NCBI GenBank assembly: GCA_001599595.1 | Contig: BCHH01000001.1 | Span: 4,493,068-4,557,067, forward strand | From: Beverwykella pulmonaria | Lineage: Eukaryota; Ascomycota; Dothideomycetes; Pleosporales; Melanommataceae | Direction: 5' to 3' | Length of the DNA: 64,000 nt | In this document: one piece after another, positions 1 to 12,600 of the stretch | Numbering within the stretch: position 1 is the stretch's first letter | Layout: every line of letters starts with the position of its first letter | The notes under the pieces: model-generated | Database searches by the model: none | Seen by the model: the letters and a program-made list of their open reading frames with translations, nothing else | What the model was told of the DNA's origin: nothing | Made by a program: the position numbers and the translations under genes

Positions 1-114
1 TACTTCTACCATATGTGATGGAAGGAATAGGGCGAGATAGCTAGGAATCAAGAGATGAGCTGTTGTGAGCGGTATGGGGCTCACTAATTTGTCACGCCTT
101 GTTTCCGGTGAGAT

Positions 115-1061
115 CAGGGCTGCCAACCGGACGTAGTACGTACCCGTAGTACGTGAATTATACGGTCACGTGATACGTACGAACGTAATTGATTTGTGAG
201 CCGTAGTTTTCGTTTCGTTTGGCATAAATCCTGTACATACTATGCCTATACGTTAGTAACTTTGGCGGCGGGTTTCGTGCCCATTGGAGGAGGTTGTTTA
301 CCTGTTGGCATAAAGCTATTTGTTACTAAAGTCATATTTTGTTGCAGCCACAAATCTCCTATGACTCGTGCAATAGGGGGACCATCAGTGACTTTAGGCA
401 TCTACCTCCTATACCTGCGTATCATCGTGATACAGCAATTTGTTCAATCTTCCTAGGCATCATCCGCGGCCACATCAACGCCCTCCATCTCCTATCAAGC
501 AAGTTCTCAATTTGGCAAGGCTCAGTGATAGGCGTCTAGTTCGCGCCTCAACGCTGGCGCGGTGCGACAACAAGCAGGTATCGCGTGAAAACTAGCTCCG
601 CGATAATCAAACTGCCTCTCTACAATAAATAATCTAACGTCGCTTTAGATTGTTATTAACCCACCTATCTCATCTTACGCTGTCGCAACAATCTTCAATC
701 TAAAGCTCACAACATAGCAGACAAGTTTGAAAACTGGCGATCGCTCCTCTCACAAGAAAACTCGTTTCGCAACGCTATCATCAATCCTGAGCATAGCTAT
801 AGCATAGGAAAGAACTGGCTGAGCAGGGGAGTAGTCCAGAACGAGTTAACTGCTCTAGCAGCTCACATAACAGCCACTACGCCCACGTAACTTCTCAATT
901 TGAGGCGAAACGTACAAACGTAGCAGCAATTTCAAACGTTACTTTTACGCTGCGTACTTGGCTCTCAATTCACCCTTTACGTACGAACGTACCAGCAATC
1001 TGAGAAGTAGCAGACACAAAAAGGGCGAGCCGTAACGTAGTACGTACGGTTGGCAGCCCTG
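115..1061. mobile_element. hAT-like non-autonomous DNA transposon (MITE-like)
   Basis: A 947-bp segment is bounded by perfect 15-bp terminal inverted repeats, CAGGGCTGCCAACCG at 115-129 and its complement at 1047-1061. The flanking 8-mers are ggtgagat (107-114) and gatgagat (1062-1069), identical but for one transition, which fits the 8-bp target duplication of hAT transposons; CAGGG ends are also typical of hAT. Both ends are rich in GTACGTAC-type subterminal repeats. No transposase reading frame is visible, so it would need an enzyme supplied in trans. The hAT assignment rests on ends and duplication length only. Confidence 0.7.
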
Positions 1062-1191
1062 GATGAGATCTTCTTGTTCCTTATCCGAATCTGGGTAGGT
1101 GATTTGTGGAGACGGTAAGAAGTTGGGCTTTGACAAGAGTAGTACCAGTACTTGAAAACAACGTATTTTGAAATATCAATCGATTCCTAAA

Positions 1192-1435
1192 TGTTGGTAT
1201 CACATGATTTCTCAGCGTTGATATCACGTGATTTCCCCGCTCTGGCGGCAGTCACATGATCAGCTTTCTGAGTCAAGGATCCTCAAGGATCCTCATATCT
1301 TAGAACCTTAAGAATATCATCACCACACAAGCAGGACACTAATACTACAGTATTGGAGCCCACTGCTACGTGGTAATACATTTAACTAGTCAATTACCTC
1401 TACTGTGACTATAAATAACCTTGGGGTTACTAACA
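1192..1435 (+). repeat. 5' LTR of the copia element
   Basis: It is 244 bp long, TG...CA bounded, and matches the copy at 22946-23189. The first ~100 bp keep unmutated C/G at both sites that differ from the 3' copy, while the distal part carries the T/A variants at the other eleven. Confidence 0.93.
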
Positions 1436-1911
1436 CTAATTAGTTTCTTTTTGTTTAGGACTTGAGTCTTTGCGCACTAAACAGATTAAACCCTACACTA
1501 TTTACTCTTAACACAGTCTTAAGGACCCCTATAGTTTCTACAACTTTAAGAAACACCCCTCTAACTATCTGCAACTGCGCAGAATTACACCTTAACCTCC
1601 CCTCTAAACCTAACAAGATTTAAAACACCCCTCTATAAATCTCTACCCCTTACAAATCTCCACCCCTTCGCAAAGATAACAACTAAGAAGATGACAACTA
1701 AATACAAGGAGATAAAGACAAAATAGAAAGATAGCATTAAGATTAATAATAATACAACTAAGGAACAGGTGAATAGATACATAACCTAGAAGTACTTGCA
1801 ATATAGGACAGCTATAGACAGAGATCTATAGGAATGCTATTAGGAGGACTTTAATACGTTTATAGAAGAGGCCTTTGCTCTTATTAAAAAACGCAACCTC
1901 TAGGAGTTAAA
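1436..1911 (+). pseudogene. copia leader and 5' part of gag, RIP-mutated
   Basis: This is the sequence between the copia 5' LTR and the gypsy insertion at TSD gttat (1912-1916). It holds the untranslated leader and the start of a gag-like reading frame from about 1690 that continues at 9615 after the insertion. Many stops interrupt it. The assignment rests on position and on continuity with the downstream part; no diagnostic motif lies in this short stretch. Confidence 0.55.
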
Positions 1912-1916
1912 GTTAT

Positions 1917-2342
1917 TGTAACGGCGCAGGATATCAGGACGATCAGATTCGGGTGCGAATCACTACCGAGGCATATGGGAGTGCACGAGTGAGAACGAAT
2001 ACCCAAGATTGAATTGACACCTATAGGCCGGGTACGAAAGGATATTCAAAAGCTGCCTGATCTAACTAACGACACGACTGGTTTATATACACAAAGAGAG
2101 ATGAGAAAGAACAAAGCCGAGGTACTATAGGTTTAGATAAGGACCCGTATCAGAGTTGCATTAGGCGCTGGTCAGGAACTAAGGTAATACAGGTTTAGGT
2201 ATAGATTGAGCCTGTATTAGAGTTAAGTGGGGAGCAGGTTAGGAACCAAAGTCCTAGTGGTTTGGGTAGGGATAGGATCTGTATTAGGATTGGGCAGGGA
2301 GCGGCTTGGTTACGTGATAGAACAATTGTTTAAATTGTTACA
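1917..2342 (-). repeat. 3' LTR of gypsy B
   Basis: It is 426 bp long and pairs with 9184-9609. Up to LTR offset ~202 this copy keeps C/G wherever the two differ; beyond offset ~218 it carries most of the T/A variants. Confidence 0.93.
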
Positions 2343-2818
2343 CTACCCCCCCTCCTGGTAGACAAATAGTCCTATATTTGTAAGGTCTGCATTGCCCTTG
2401 TTTGTCCTTGTAAACTGCGTCTAAAACTAGGGTGAATTACACAAAAAATTAGTAATGCATAATTGTGGCACCAAGCTGTTGTTTGGTCAATTCTTTGTTG
2501 TTGTAGTGGAAGAATTATGATAACCACCACACAATTGCTTTTACCTTGTTTTCTTCTCCAAATAGGGTGCTTGTTAATAGACAAATGAGAGGCTTATATT
2601 TCTTAAGGTAAAAGAGGAGTTATTTTGTTGTTGTTGGGGGCAACCACTGTTTTTCACCAGTATATCAACAATCCTACCTTCCTATTTTCTTCTCTTGCTT
2701 AACTTATCATACATTTCTCTTGCGTACGTATTGTTTTGTCTGTTTTCTATTATTGTTAGTTTAGTATTGTTGACCTGTATTACAGCTTTACAAACACATA
2801 CATACACACCACGCAAAC

Positions 2819-3455
2819 ATGCCGCTCCACGCGCCCCCTAGTGCTTCTGCCTTAGCCTTTTAGGTTATTTGCCTTTAGTCCTGCCGTGCGTTCGCGCGTA
2901 GCACAGCTGTACTATACAGTTTTAGGCGTCTAAGCTCAAAGAAATGCCAGTACTGCATTTCTAAGAATAAGAAGTGCAACCCTGTAAGGTTTTATACTAA
3001 GCTAAATTACTAGTAATTTAGTAGGCACAACAGTGCTGTTGACGCTGTTGCAGGTTCCCTCCTTTTGTAAGGATAAGTTTGTGACCCTCTAGGGTGCTTT
3101 AGCAGTGTAGGAGGCAGCAGAGGAGGGTGAGGAGAAGGAGACTGCATTTAGTGCTGTTCAGGCAGCTGCCTAGAAGGTAGTGTTGATTGCCCAGGTTGTA
3201 AAACGTCAGGAAGCCAAGCTTTCTGTAGTTGACGTTTAGGTGGCTTTGTTTTATTTAAACGCTCAGCTGCTCCAGCAGGTTACCTCTCTAGAGACACTTG
3301 CATCCTCTCTGGAGACGCTTGTATCCTTGCTGCGTAATAATATTAGTAGGCTCTTGAGTGGTACTGGAAAAGGCAGGGGTTTGGGAGGTGTTTAGGGTGG
3401 TTGGGTAGGCAGAAAAGGAGGACGGGGTAGAGGAAGAGGAGGGCGTGGTTGTTGT
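2819..3455 (+). pseudogene. antisense accessory gene of gypsy B (CxxC...KK..C protein), RIP-broken
   Basis: On the strand opposite to pol, between pol and the 3' LTR, a frame opens with MPLHAPPSASA and contains SKKCQYCISKNKKCNPV (cysteines at 2945, 2954 and 2975). A GTAAGG donor-like site follows at 2984. Further on, from about 3080, a frame reads through a Glu/Ala/Leu-rich helical stretch (LLQQVTSLETLASSLETL) into a Gly/Arg-rich tail (GRGRGGRG, about 3420-3450). The breaks seen are TAG codons where CAG would be expected, plus a frame change that a second intron could explain. The function is unknown; a nucleic-acid-binding role is only suggested by the cysteines and RGG tail. The other gypsy has a counterpart at 20580-21360. 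Confidence 0.6.
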
Positions 3456-3559
3456 TGTTAGGGGGCGGAAGGTAGTAGCTGTTAGGATGCAGAGGATGGT
3501 AGTTGTCAGGAGGCAGAGGATGGTAAAGACAGTACCTCTATCTCTAATCCTCCTACCAA

Positions 3560-6500
3560 CTTGTTAGATAGAGCAGAGGGTAGTAATTGAGTTGGACAAG
3601 TTCTAGATGTACTTCTAGCACTATTCCCTACAATAGTATGTCCCTTTAGGGAGGACTTTCTCTACTCTTACTCTGCTCTGTCATCTTCTAAGTAATCTAT
3701 GTCTTCTACACTAGCTTCCTAAGCTTCAATCCAACAACTAAGTGCACAAGGAGGTCCTAGCTAATTTAGATACTTATTGTAAAAGGCCTTTAGCTTATAT
3801 AGGGCTCCTATAAAGTTAGACGCCTTATACCAAACTAGGTTGGGATTGTGGCCTACCTATTTAACCCTGTACTTAAGCTTGTTGCAATACAACTTGCTAG
3901 CTAATATCTCTTCTACTTCCTATTCTTTAACTCTGTTAATAGGGATACTAGGTAGTTTTAGAGCTTCTTGTCTAGGTAGGGGGTCCTAGGGGTCTTTGCA
4001 TAGAAGATTAGGTGCAAATATGTTAAAGATCTTTGATCTAGGAGGCAATTCCAACTAATAGGAGTTACCCACTTGTTCAAGCACCTTAAAAGGACCTTCC
4101 CACTTATTAGATAGCTTTTAGCTAGGACGTTAAACTGCCAAGTTGTGAGTATCTAGGTAGACTATATTACCAACTTCCTAGTTAATTAGTCAGCAATGTT
4201 TGTTGACCACTGTTCACATCTAATCTTAGGCTTTTTCTATGTTAACTTTGGCTGTTTCCTAAGCAGCGTGCATGCAGGTGGCCAATTTTAGAGCTTCCGC
4301 GTAATTAAGCTTGTTAGTAATTGTAACAGGCTTAGCTGAGTGTTTCTAGTCCTAACTCTGTCAAGGTTTAGATCTGTATAGAATATAATACAGAGTTATA
4401 CCAATAGCTGAGTGGGGCAGTAATATCTAAGCTTAGTTGATTATTGGCAAGAGTTTGCTCTAATTGTCCTAGTAGAAGGATACAAAAGGGCGCAGCCTCT
4501 AGTTAATATACTTGTTCATAATTTCTGTTTGTCCGTTAGTTTCTTTATAATAGGTGGTTGACAACTTAACTTTGGTGCCTATAATCTAACAGAATTTAGA
4601 CTAGAAACTAGACACAAACTAAGGTCTGTAATCTAAGATGATAGTTTTAGGAGTATAACTAAAGCAATATACCTATTAAATAAACAAGTTGGCCATGCCT
4701 TATAAGTCAATTGTTTTGTAGCATGGGATGGAAATCGCCTGTTTTAATAGCTAGTTAATTACTACTATTATCTAGTTGTAACCAAACTTGTCCTTTAGGA
4801 ATTCTTTAAAGTTAATGCACAAGTGCTGCATAGGACAATTAGGAATTAGGAGTGGGTAGATTAATCTAGGGATTTAGGTCTGTCTTGGATGTGCCTTCTA
4901 ACATGCAATGCAATTCTAAACATATTGTTTACACGTAGCCTCTATACCTTTCTAGTAATATCTTTAGGATAATAACTAATAGGTTTTTGTGGCACTAGGG
5001 TGAGCTGATAACAGTTAGTTGTGTGCTTCTTAGATAAGACAAGTAATTATAGGGGAGTCCGCTGAGACACACAACTAGTTACTATAGAGTAACAGTCTGT
5101 TCTCTATCTAATATTACTTTGGCAGTAGTTTCTGTTCTAAGTTAAAGGAGGCACAGTTCTCTTAAAGTAAGGCATTAATTAGCTCTAGCAAATCTAAAGA
5201 CATGGCTTCTTCTACGCCCTAAATAGTGTTCAACGTAGCTACACAGGTGGTAGTCTGCTTAAGGTATACTAGGGCTAATTTAGCATTGATTTAGTTGTTA
5301 AGTTAGTGTAGACCAAGTAAGACCTGTGATTGGTTGTCAATTTAAGCTAATCTTAGATTCTCTATGTCCTGTTCTTAACAACTAAGAATATTAGCACAAG
5401 CATTATCCTTGCCTAGGGTGTACACAATTTAAAAGTTATACTAAGCTAATACATCTGCCTATTAGACCTGTTGTGAATTAAGCACCTTAGTAGTTATAAA
5501 ATATTCTAACAAGTAATAATTAGAATACACCTAGGTCCTAGTTGTAACAGAGGTTAATTCAGCTCTCTATAGTTGGAAGGCAGTAACAATTGCGAACAGT
5601 TCCTTGTTATGTATTTCCTAGTTAAGTTCTAAACTAGACAGGACCTTGCTATAAAACGCCACAGGATACTATTTTCTGTCTGCGTGTTTCTGCAAGAGGG
5701 TTCCTGCTACTACTCTATTAGAGGCATCTGTTTCAACCTTAGTCTCTAATAAAGGGTTAAAATAGCAAAGGGTAGGTATCTTGAGTAATTCTGCTTTTAG
5801 CTTCTTAAAGGCTGCATTACACTCCAAAGTCTATACAAAAGGGATTGCAGGGCTTTACAACAAGAGGATTAGTTTTGTAATTTAGGAGAACTTAGGTACA
5901 AATTGTTAATAGAAACTACAGAAGCCTAAGAAGGATTTCACGCCTGTAATTGTAGTAGGCTTTTTCTAATTGCGTAGGGCTTCTACCTTGGCAGGGTTGA
6001 CTTCTAGTCTAGTGTTAGTAAGGATATACCCTAGGTATTAGGTCTAGGTTACGTGGAACTTGCTTTTCAGGATATTAATCTGGAGACCAGCTTAGCAAAG
6101 TTAATTAAATACTTTCTTAACATGTTTAACATAAGTAGCTTTGTCTTTAGAGTAGATTAGGATGTTATCTAGGTAAGCAATACAGAAATTGTCTAGATAG
6201 TCAATTAACACGTTGTTTATGTAACGCTGATAAGTAGCTGGGCTGTTACATAATCTAAAAGGTAGGACTTTACACTTATATAATCTGTATTAGCTCTAAA
6301 AAGTAGTATACTCTTTAGAGGTAGGGTTAATCCTAATTTTGTTGAAAGCTGCACAAATATCTACCTTAGTAAAGATCTTGGCTTTAGTAGGTCGCGCTAG
6401 CAGTTTGTCTATACACAGTATTAGATAGGAATCCTTGCGGGTCAAGGCATTTAATTTGTAATAATCTACACAGATGCGTAGACTACTGTTAGGCTTCTAA

Positions 6501-9180
6501 ACACACAACAACAGGGATGCAAAAGGGCTCTTGCTTACTTTAATCCAACCTTTTGTAAGGTTGTCTATAATATAGGCCTTGGTTGCTTTAAGCTCCTCCA
6601 CATTCTGCTTGTACAAGGGACTATAGTAATTTAGAAGGGGTTTAGTAAGCACTATCTTGTAATTATAGGTGCAATGTTCTGCAAGCTAATCTGCCTCTGT
6701 CTAATTAAACAAATTATAATACAAACTATAGATTTTTGGCAATTGTTTGTTCAACAACTGTTTATTATCTGGATTGTCCATGAGTACGTCCTGTTTCTCT
6801 TCTAACACCTGTTTAATCTTGTACAAGGAGGTTATAAAGAATTTGTTTTCCTTTCTCTTTATATTAAAATAGAAGGCGTTGGCAGAAATTATAGCAATTA
6901 AGGCTGTTTAGATAACAACTAGAGCAGTCTTTGTTTCTAGCTAATTCTTGTTAGTTTGGAGTGCTTGTAGTGTTTATAGAAGGTGGGGGACTAGAATTTA
7001 GTTAATTTTTAGAAATTGGAGTAAGCCTTAAATATAATGTACTGTGGGGCTGTAGGTCTGTTAATAACTGTCTTGTTCCTATAGGAGATCTCTTTGCCTT
7101 ACATCCTCCTTAGCATTGTGATCCTGCTTAGGACAGTCAACTTGCATAATAAGGGGAGGGGAAGGCTTGTAGGTTAGGGGATATTTAGTTAGCTAGACAA
7201 TCTAATTTTTGTCTGTATTAAGTAGGAGTTTGAATTTGCGTAGCTATTTAATTCTAATAATACAATCCTAAGAACTAAGATCTATTACTACAAAAGGGCA
7301 ATTNTAAATAGTGCGTCTGTNAATTTGCATGTAAAGGNAGATGTATTANTAAANNTAGGTCTTAATTNCGTCTTNGAACCCTTTTACTACAAGCTTAAAA
7401 GGTAGGCGTTGGATAGGAACATAAAGGGATTTAGATAGGGATTTTGCAATTTTTGTATTTAGAAAAAGAAAACCTTGTGCGCTAGTATTAAGTAACAAGC
7501 GTAATTAGATGCTAGCGCCCTGTGAACATAAAATAATTAGGACTTAGAAATGTTTTCCTCCAAACAAGTTTAATAGATCTATGCCTGCTAGATTATACTT
7601 GTTTAAGCCTAGGACAGAGAGTTTTCCTAGGCGTCTCTGTTTCCTACCTAATATGCATTAGGATTAAATTCTTCAGCATTAACAAACTTATCTTCTAGTT
7701 CCTGTTGTTTAACTTTAATCTTACAAATTCTAGGTATAGGACAATTGTTCGCGAAATGTCCTAGCTTGCTGCAGTTGTAACAGGTACTAGGGGTTAGCTG
7801 CCTTTTAGGGGCAGGTGTTTGACTAGGCTGCTAGGGGACAAAGGGTGTAGACTAAGGCGCTGCAGAGCTTACATACAAAGGCTTAGAGTTGTTGGCGCTG
7901 TACACAACCTTGGGAGCTACTACAGTTAGCTTCTAATTCTTATCTAAACTAGAACAAGAGGTAGAGGAGGAAGACATTAATAAAATCCTGTCTATTGTTG
8001 GATTGTGCCGCTGTTCCATGTTGTAGGCTGTAAGGTGGCAAACTATCTTATTAAAGGAGTCCTCCTATAGGTGTTTAAACCCAAGGTTGGGCATCCTTAG
8101 GCTAGGGGTAATCTTCTTCTATAGGTAGAAAGACCACTCTAAAGGAGATACAGATCTGCTAATAGCTACACTAAGGAATTAAGCTTTAAAAGCAGGAAAG
8201 GTTTTATTCTTCTCTATGTTTAGTCTCTAGAAAGCCTGTTAGGCCTCTGCTTCTTTGTTGCTAAAGAGGAAATAGGATTAGAGCAGGGAGATTATCTGTT
8301 CTGCATTTTAGAACTTATTCTTGGGCAAATTAGATAGGTATTGGGGTTCTAGATACTTTGTAGCTGTTCTAGAAGTGTGTCCCTATACAAGATTTATACA
8401 TGCGCGTTTACTCCAAAAATAGTCTGCATTAATTTCTAGTTAGTTAATAATTAAGGCTTGCCACTGTTTGAACGTAGGATTCTCGCCATCTAAGAGTTTG
8501 AGGATGTTAGGCGTTTATTCTGTGAGTTTAATCTAAGATAGTCCTAGGGTGCCTAAAGGGGATCTTGTGGCAGGAGGAGCAGGAGAGACTTGGGCGCTTA
8601 TTATAGCTAATTTGGTAGTTNGTAGGGGTTGTTCTAGGGGGACAGATTGCGTCTGCATGAAACGCTCTAGCTAGGCTTCTAAATAGGCAATTTGCTCTAC
8701 AAGTTGGGCATGTCTCTAATCTAACTCTAAATTAGATAATTCTTCAACTTTAGGTTCTGCAGGTGCAGATTTAGTTGTTAGCAGTAGAGGTGGGGGTTTG
8801 TTGCGTGGCTGGGTTGCTTTACCCTTCTAGCTAGCGCAATTTCTAGACCTAGTGGAAGGTCCTAGGGTTGGTTAGGAGTCAGACATTAGTGTTGTATCCA
8901 ATTCCAATAGGTTATTAGTAGTCTCTAAGTTTCTACTGTGGCGCAGTCTTTATAACTTTTCTAAAGGCAATCCTAATTGCAGAGGATAGGAAGTTCTAAA
9001 CCTAAAGGCTTTAGTTAATTAGAGGTCTTGGGGATCTAATCTATAACTAAATAATTTAATATAACAGTGTGTGAGTTGTATGACCAAATTAGACGCGTCT
9101 TAGGGCTTGGACGTAATTAAACAAACAATTGTTGCGATATTATTAAGAGGCCGTCACTGGCTGTTGTAAGCTTTTAAATA
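3560..9180 (-). pseudogene. gag-pol of gypsy B, RIP-inactivated
   Basis: Reading leftward on the minus strand: a gag region with the zinc knuckle CYNCSKLGHFANNC (CX2CX4HX4C, about 7739-7785); reverse transcriptase with LRICVDYYKLNAL (about 6440-6485) and YLDNILIYSK (about 6149-6178, YLDD changed to YLDN); RNase H in the 5150-5800 region by position; the integrase HHCC end NCIAC (about 4875-4935); and the core DYRPQFV (about 4600-4640). The order is Ty3/gypsy. Many TAG and TAA codons break it. Unresolved bases (n) occur at 7304-7373 and 8621. Exact limits of gag and pol are not determinable by eye. Confidence 0.85.
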
Positions 9181-9183
9181 TAA

Positions 9184-9609
9184 TGTAACAGCGCAGGATA
9201 TTAGGATGATCAGATTTAGGTGCGAATCACTACTAAGGCATATGGGAGTGCACGAGTGAGAACGAATACCTAAGATTAAATTGACACCTATAGGCCGGGT
9301 ACAAAAGGATATTCAAAAGCTGCCTGATCTAACTAACAACACGACTGGTTTATATACACAAAGAGAGATGAGAAAGAACAAAGCTGAGGTACTATAGGTT
9401 CGGATAAGGACCCGTATTGGAGTTGCATCAGGCGCTGGTCAGGAACCAAGGTAATACAGGTTCAGGTATGGATCAAGCCTGTATTGGAGTTGAGTGGGGA
9501 GCAGGTCAGGAACTGAAGTCCTAGCGGTTCAGGTAGGGATAGGATCTGTATCGGGATCGGGCAGGGAGCGGCTTGGTCACGTGATGGAACGATTGTTTGA
9601 ATCGTTACA
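9184..9609 (-). repeat. 5' LTR of gypsy B
   Basis: It is 426 bp long and the partner of 1917-2342. Its first ~205 plus-strand bases carry the T/A variants at all 12 differing sites; the rest is mostly unmutated relative to the partner. Confidence 0.93.
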
Positions 9610-9614
9610 GTTAT

Positions 9615-12600
9615 ATCTATAAAGCAGAGGCGTACACGTACCTCTAAATAATAAGAATACTATAATTAGAGTATTACTAGTCTAACTTGCTTATAAGAAT
9701 AAACAACACAAGTAGTTAGACAAAGAGATTAACCTTGCACTTGAGCAGGGCGTTAAATTTAAGTCTAAGCTACTATTAAAAAGGATCTCTAGTACAACTA
9801 TTAAGTGTGTCCTACAGCAATCTTAAAACACACAGCAACCTTTCCCCTAGCATTACCTCTAAGAACCTCTAGTTTATGTACAACTACCTATAAATTAGGG
9901 ACCTATACAGGGCTATAGCAGGAATCTCACAAACCTATTAAAGATGTACACAGATAAGTTTAAATACAGTAGAACAGGAGACAGCCTAGACTAGAAGCTA
10001 ACTATCTTCTATAAAACCTGCAATTGTGCAGACGTACCCTAAGAAGCTTACCTTAAGGCATTTCCTACTATGCTAAAGGGAATAGCTGCAAGCTACTTCT
10101 ACAACACTAATGTAGCTTAGAAATGTAGATACAACTTTTAGAGAGTTTGCAGACATCTTTAAAACTTTTTTAAGGGTCCTAGCTTCTATTGCAAGAATCT
10201 AGATAAGTAGAATAATGTCTCTCTTTCTAGTACTATTACAGAAAACTTAGGGAAGCTAATTAGTAACTACCTTAAGCTGTTTATTTTAAAGCTACTGCTA
10301 TTGCAACATAGTCTTAAACCTAACCTGCGCACTAACAGTTTCCTCTACAACAAGCTTGTTACTAGTTGCTAAGGTATTCTAGCCTGTTAATACACAGTAT
10401 TAGATCTACTAGAAGGAGTAGGACCCTTAATTAGCAAGATCTAATTGTTAATTATAGCATATAAGAAGGAGACCCCTAAACTAGTCTAAGCCTACTTTAC
10501 AGACTGCTAATACTACAAGGATAACAATTAGGAACACTATAACTAAGGCTAAACTTGTAGACGTAGACCTCTAGGATAATGCTTTATCTGTAGCAAGGAG
10601 GACTGCTGCTTATAGAAGCACACAGACAAGGAGCAAGATAAGGCCAAAGCTAAATTTAAGGCTAAGTTTCCTCTATGTTATATAAATTCTAGTTGTTTCC
10701 CTTAAAGAGTTAGACAGCACATTGCAGACGTTAAGGACTGTAATCTAGACAGTAACTCTAATCTAGACAAATCTTTTAACACACTTGTACTTAATATAGA
10801 GGATGACAACTTCTATAAAGTCTGTAAAACTTCTAACTTTATTACTTCCTGTAGAGAAATTAACACTGTAAGTACTATCCTTATAGTAAATAAGTTAACT
10901 AACAGAGCTTGCTAACACGCCCTAAAGGTAGACTTTAACTTTAACTCTAACAAAACCTTACATAAACACAATAAAGCTAATCTATTTGTATATAATATAG
11001 TAACTAACTCTTGTTACACTTCTACAGAATTTATAAGTATTATAATTAATACAGGAGCTTCTAAGCGCTCTACAGCAGGACATAGCTAGTATCTTGCACT
11101 ACAAGCTGCTAGCACTAGTCTAGACATTAATAAGTTAACAAAGGGACAAGTTAACGTCTAGTTTGGCATTGGCTTAACTGCGTCTATTAGCTTAATTAAG
11201 GTTACTACACCTATTAGCCTTGTTAAGTTCTATGTTGTACTAGCTAATACTCCCTTCCTACTGTGCCTAGCAGACCTAGACAGTCTTAAGTACTACTATA
11301 ACAACCTTACAGATACCTTAGTATTACACTTAAAGACTATACAAGTTGTACGCTGCTTTGGACACCCTTTCCTACTATAGGACACTTCCCTCTAAGTGTA
11401 TCTCTCCTAATCTTTTAACTCTAACCCCTGTTATTTAACTAAAGCAGAGCTACACTGCCTACACTGTTAATTTAGACACCCCTTAGTTGCACACTTAAAA
11501 TAACTACTTGAGAGGTTAGGATATAATAGTAACACTAAAACTCTAAAGTTTATTACTAAATACTGCTACTACTGTTAAAAGCATAGAAAGTTGCCTAGCA
11601 GATTTAAGTTTACGCTTAAGGATAATGTTAACTTTAATTACTGTATTGTTGTTAACGTAATATATATTAATAGCAAGCTACTACTCTACATTGTTAATTA
11701 AGCTACTTAATTCTAAGCTAGCAGATGGCTACTAAACGTCTTAGCACAACACACATGGGACATGCTGCGCAGCTGCTAGATTAATACCTACCTAGGCCCT
11801 CCTAACCTAATTGCTTATAACGCTAGCAAGAACTTTGCTAGTAATAAGTTTCACTAGTACACTATTAACGTAGGAACAGAAACAAAGGCAGTTCTAGTTA
11901 AAGCTCACAACTTGGTTGGCTTAGTTGAGCGCTACTATAACCCTCTCTGCTGCATCTACAACATTATAGTTAGCAAAGTACCTAGTATTAGCAAGGATCT
12001 AGCACTGCAGATAGCTTTTAAGGCTCTTAATAACTCTGCAGGACTAAATAGCCTTGTACCTACACTCCTAGTCTTTAGAGCCTATCCTTGCATAGCAACT
12101 ACAGACACCCTATCTGCTATAGTTACCTAGCGCGCAGCCGCCCTTAAGAAAGCTATAATTAAGATTAACAAAATTTGCGCTAAACGCTAAGTAGCAGATG
12201 CACTTAGAATAAGAAACAGCCCNAGCACTANAGNAATCNATAACCTACTACTTAACTNACAAGTACTTGTTTAGAGAGATAGAAACACAGGAAAAGCAGG
12301 AAGCTAGACAGGGCCTTATATTCTGTTAAGTCTAGACAGTAAATTATGCACAGTTAAACTACCTAGTAGCCCTACAAACTTCTACAGCACAGTTGTCAAA
12401 CTATACCTTACAGAATTTAAAGATCTTAGAACTAAGTAGCTAGCACAAGACGCTCTGTCTGCCACACTTAAGCAATTAAACCCCTGTAGACAGTTAGATC
12501 TAGACTAAGGTAACTAACCTTAACCTTAGAAGTAAAAGTGCAGCAGACCTTGCAAGCACCCTGCCACAGCTAATACTGTAGATATTACTATCTTTCTGCA

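Larger units (their letters stand above)
1917..9609 (-). mobile_element. Ty3/gypsy LTR retrotransposon on the minus strand (gypsy B), RIP-degraded
   Basis: Two 426-bp LTRs (1917-2342, 9184-9609) start TGTAAC and end GTTACA, and are flanked by gttat (1912-1916, 9610-9614). A purine tract on the minus strand (complement of about 2345-2357) abuts the left LTR, so the left LTR is the 3' one and the element reads leftward. On the minus strand I can read a CCHC knuckle, reverse transcriptase, HHCC and integrase core in gypsy order. The LTRs differ by about 38 transitions and no transversions (counted by eye). The element sits inside the copia gag. It has an extra plus-strand gene near its 3' end. 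Confidence 0.93.
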
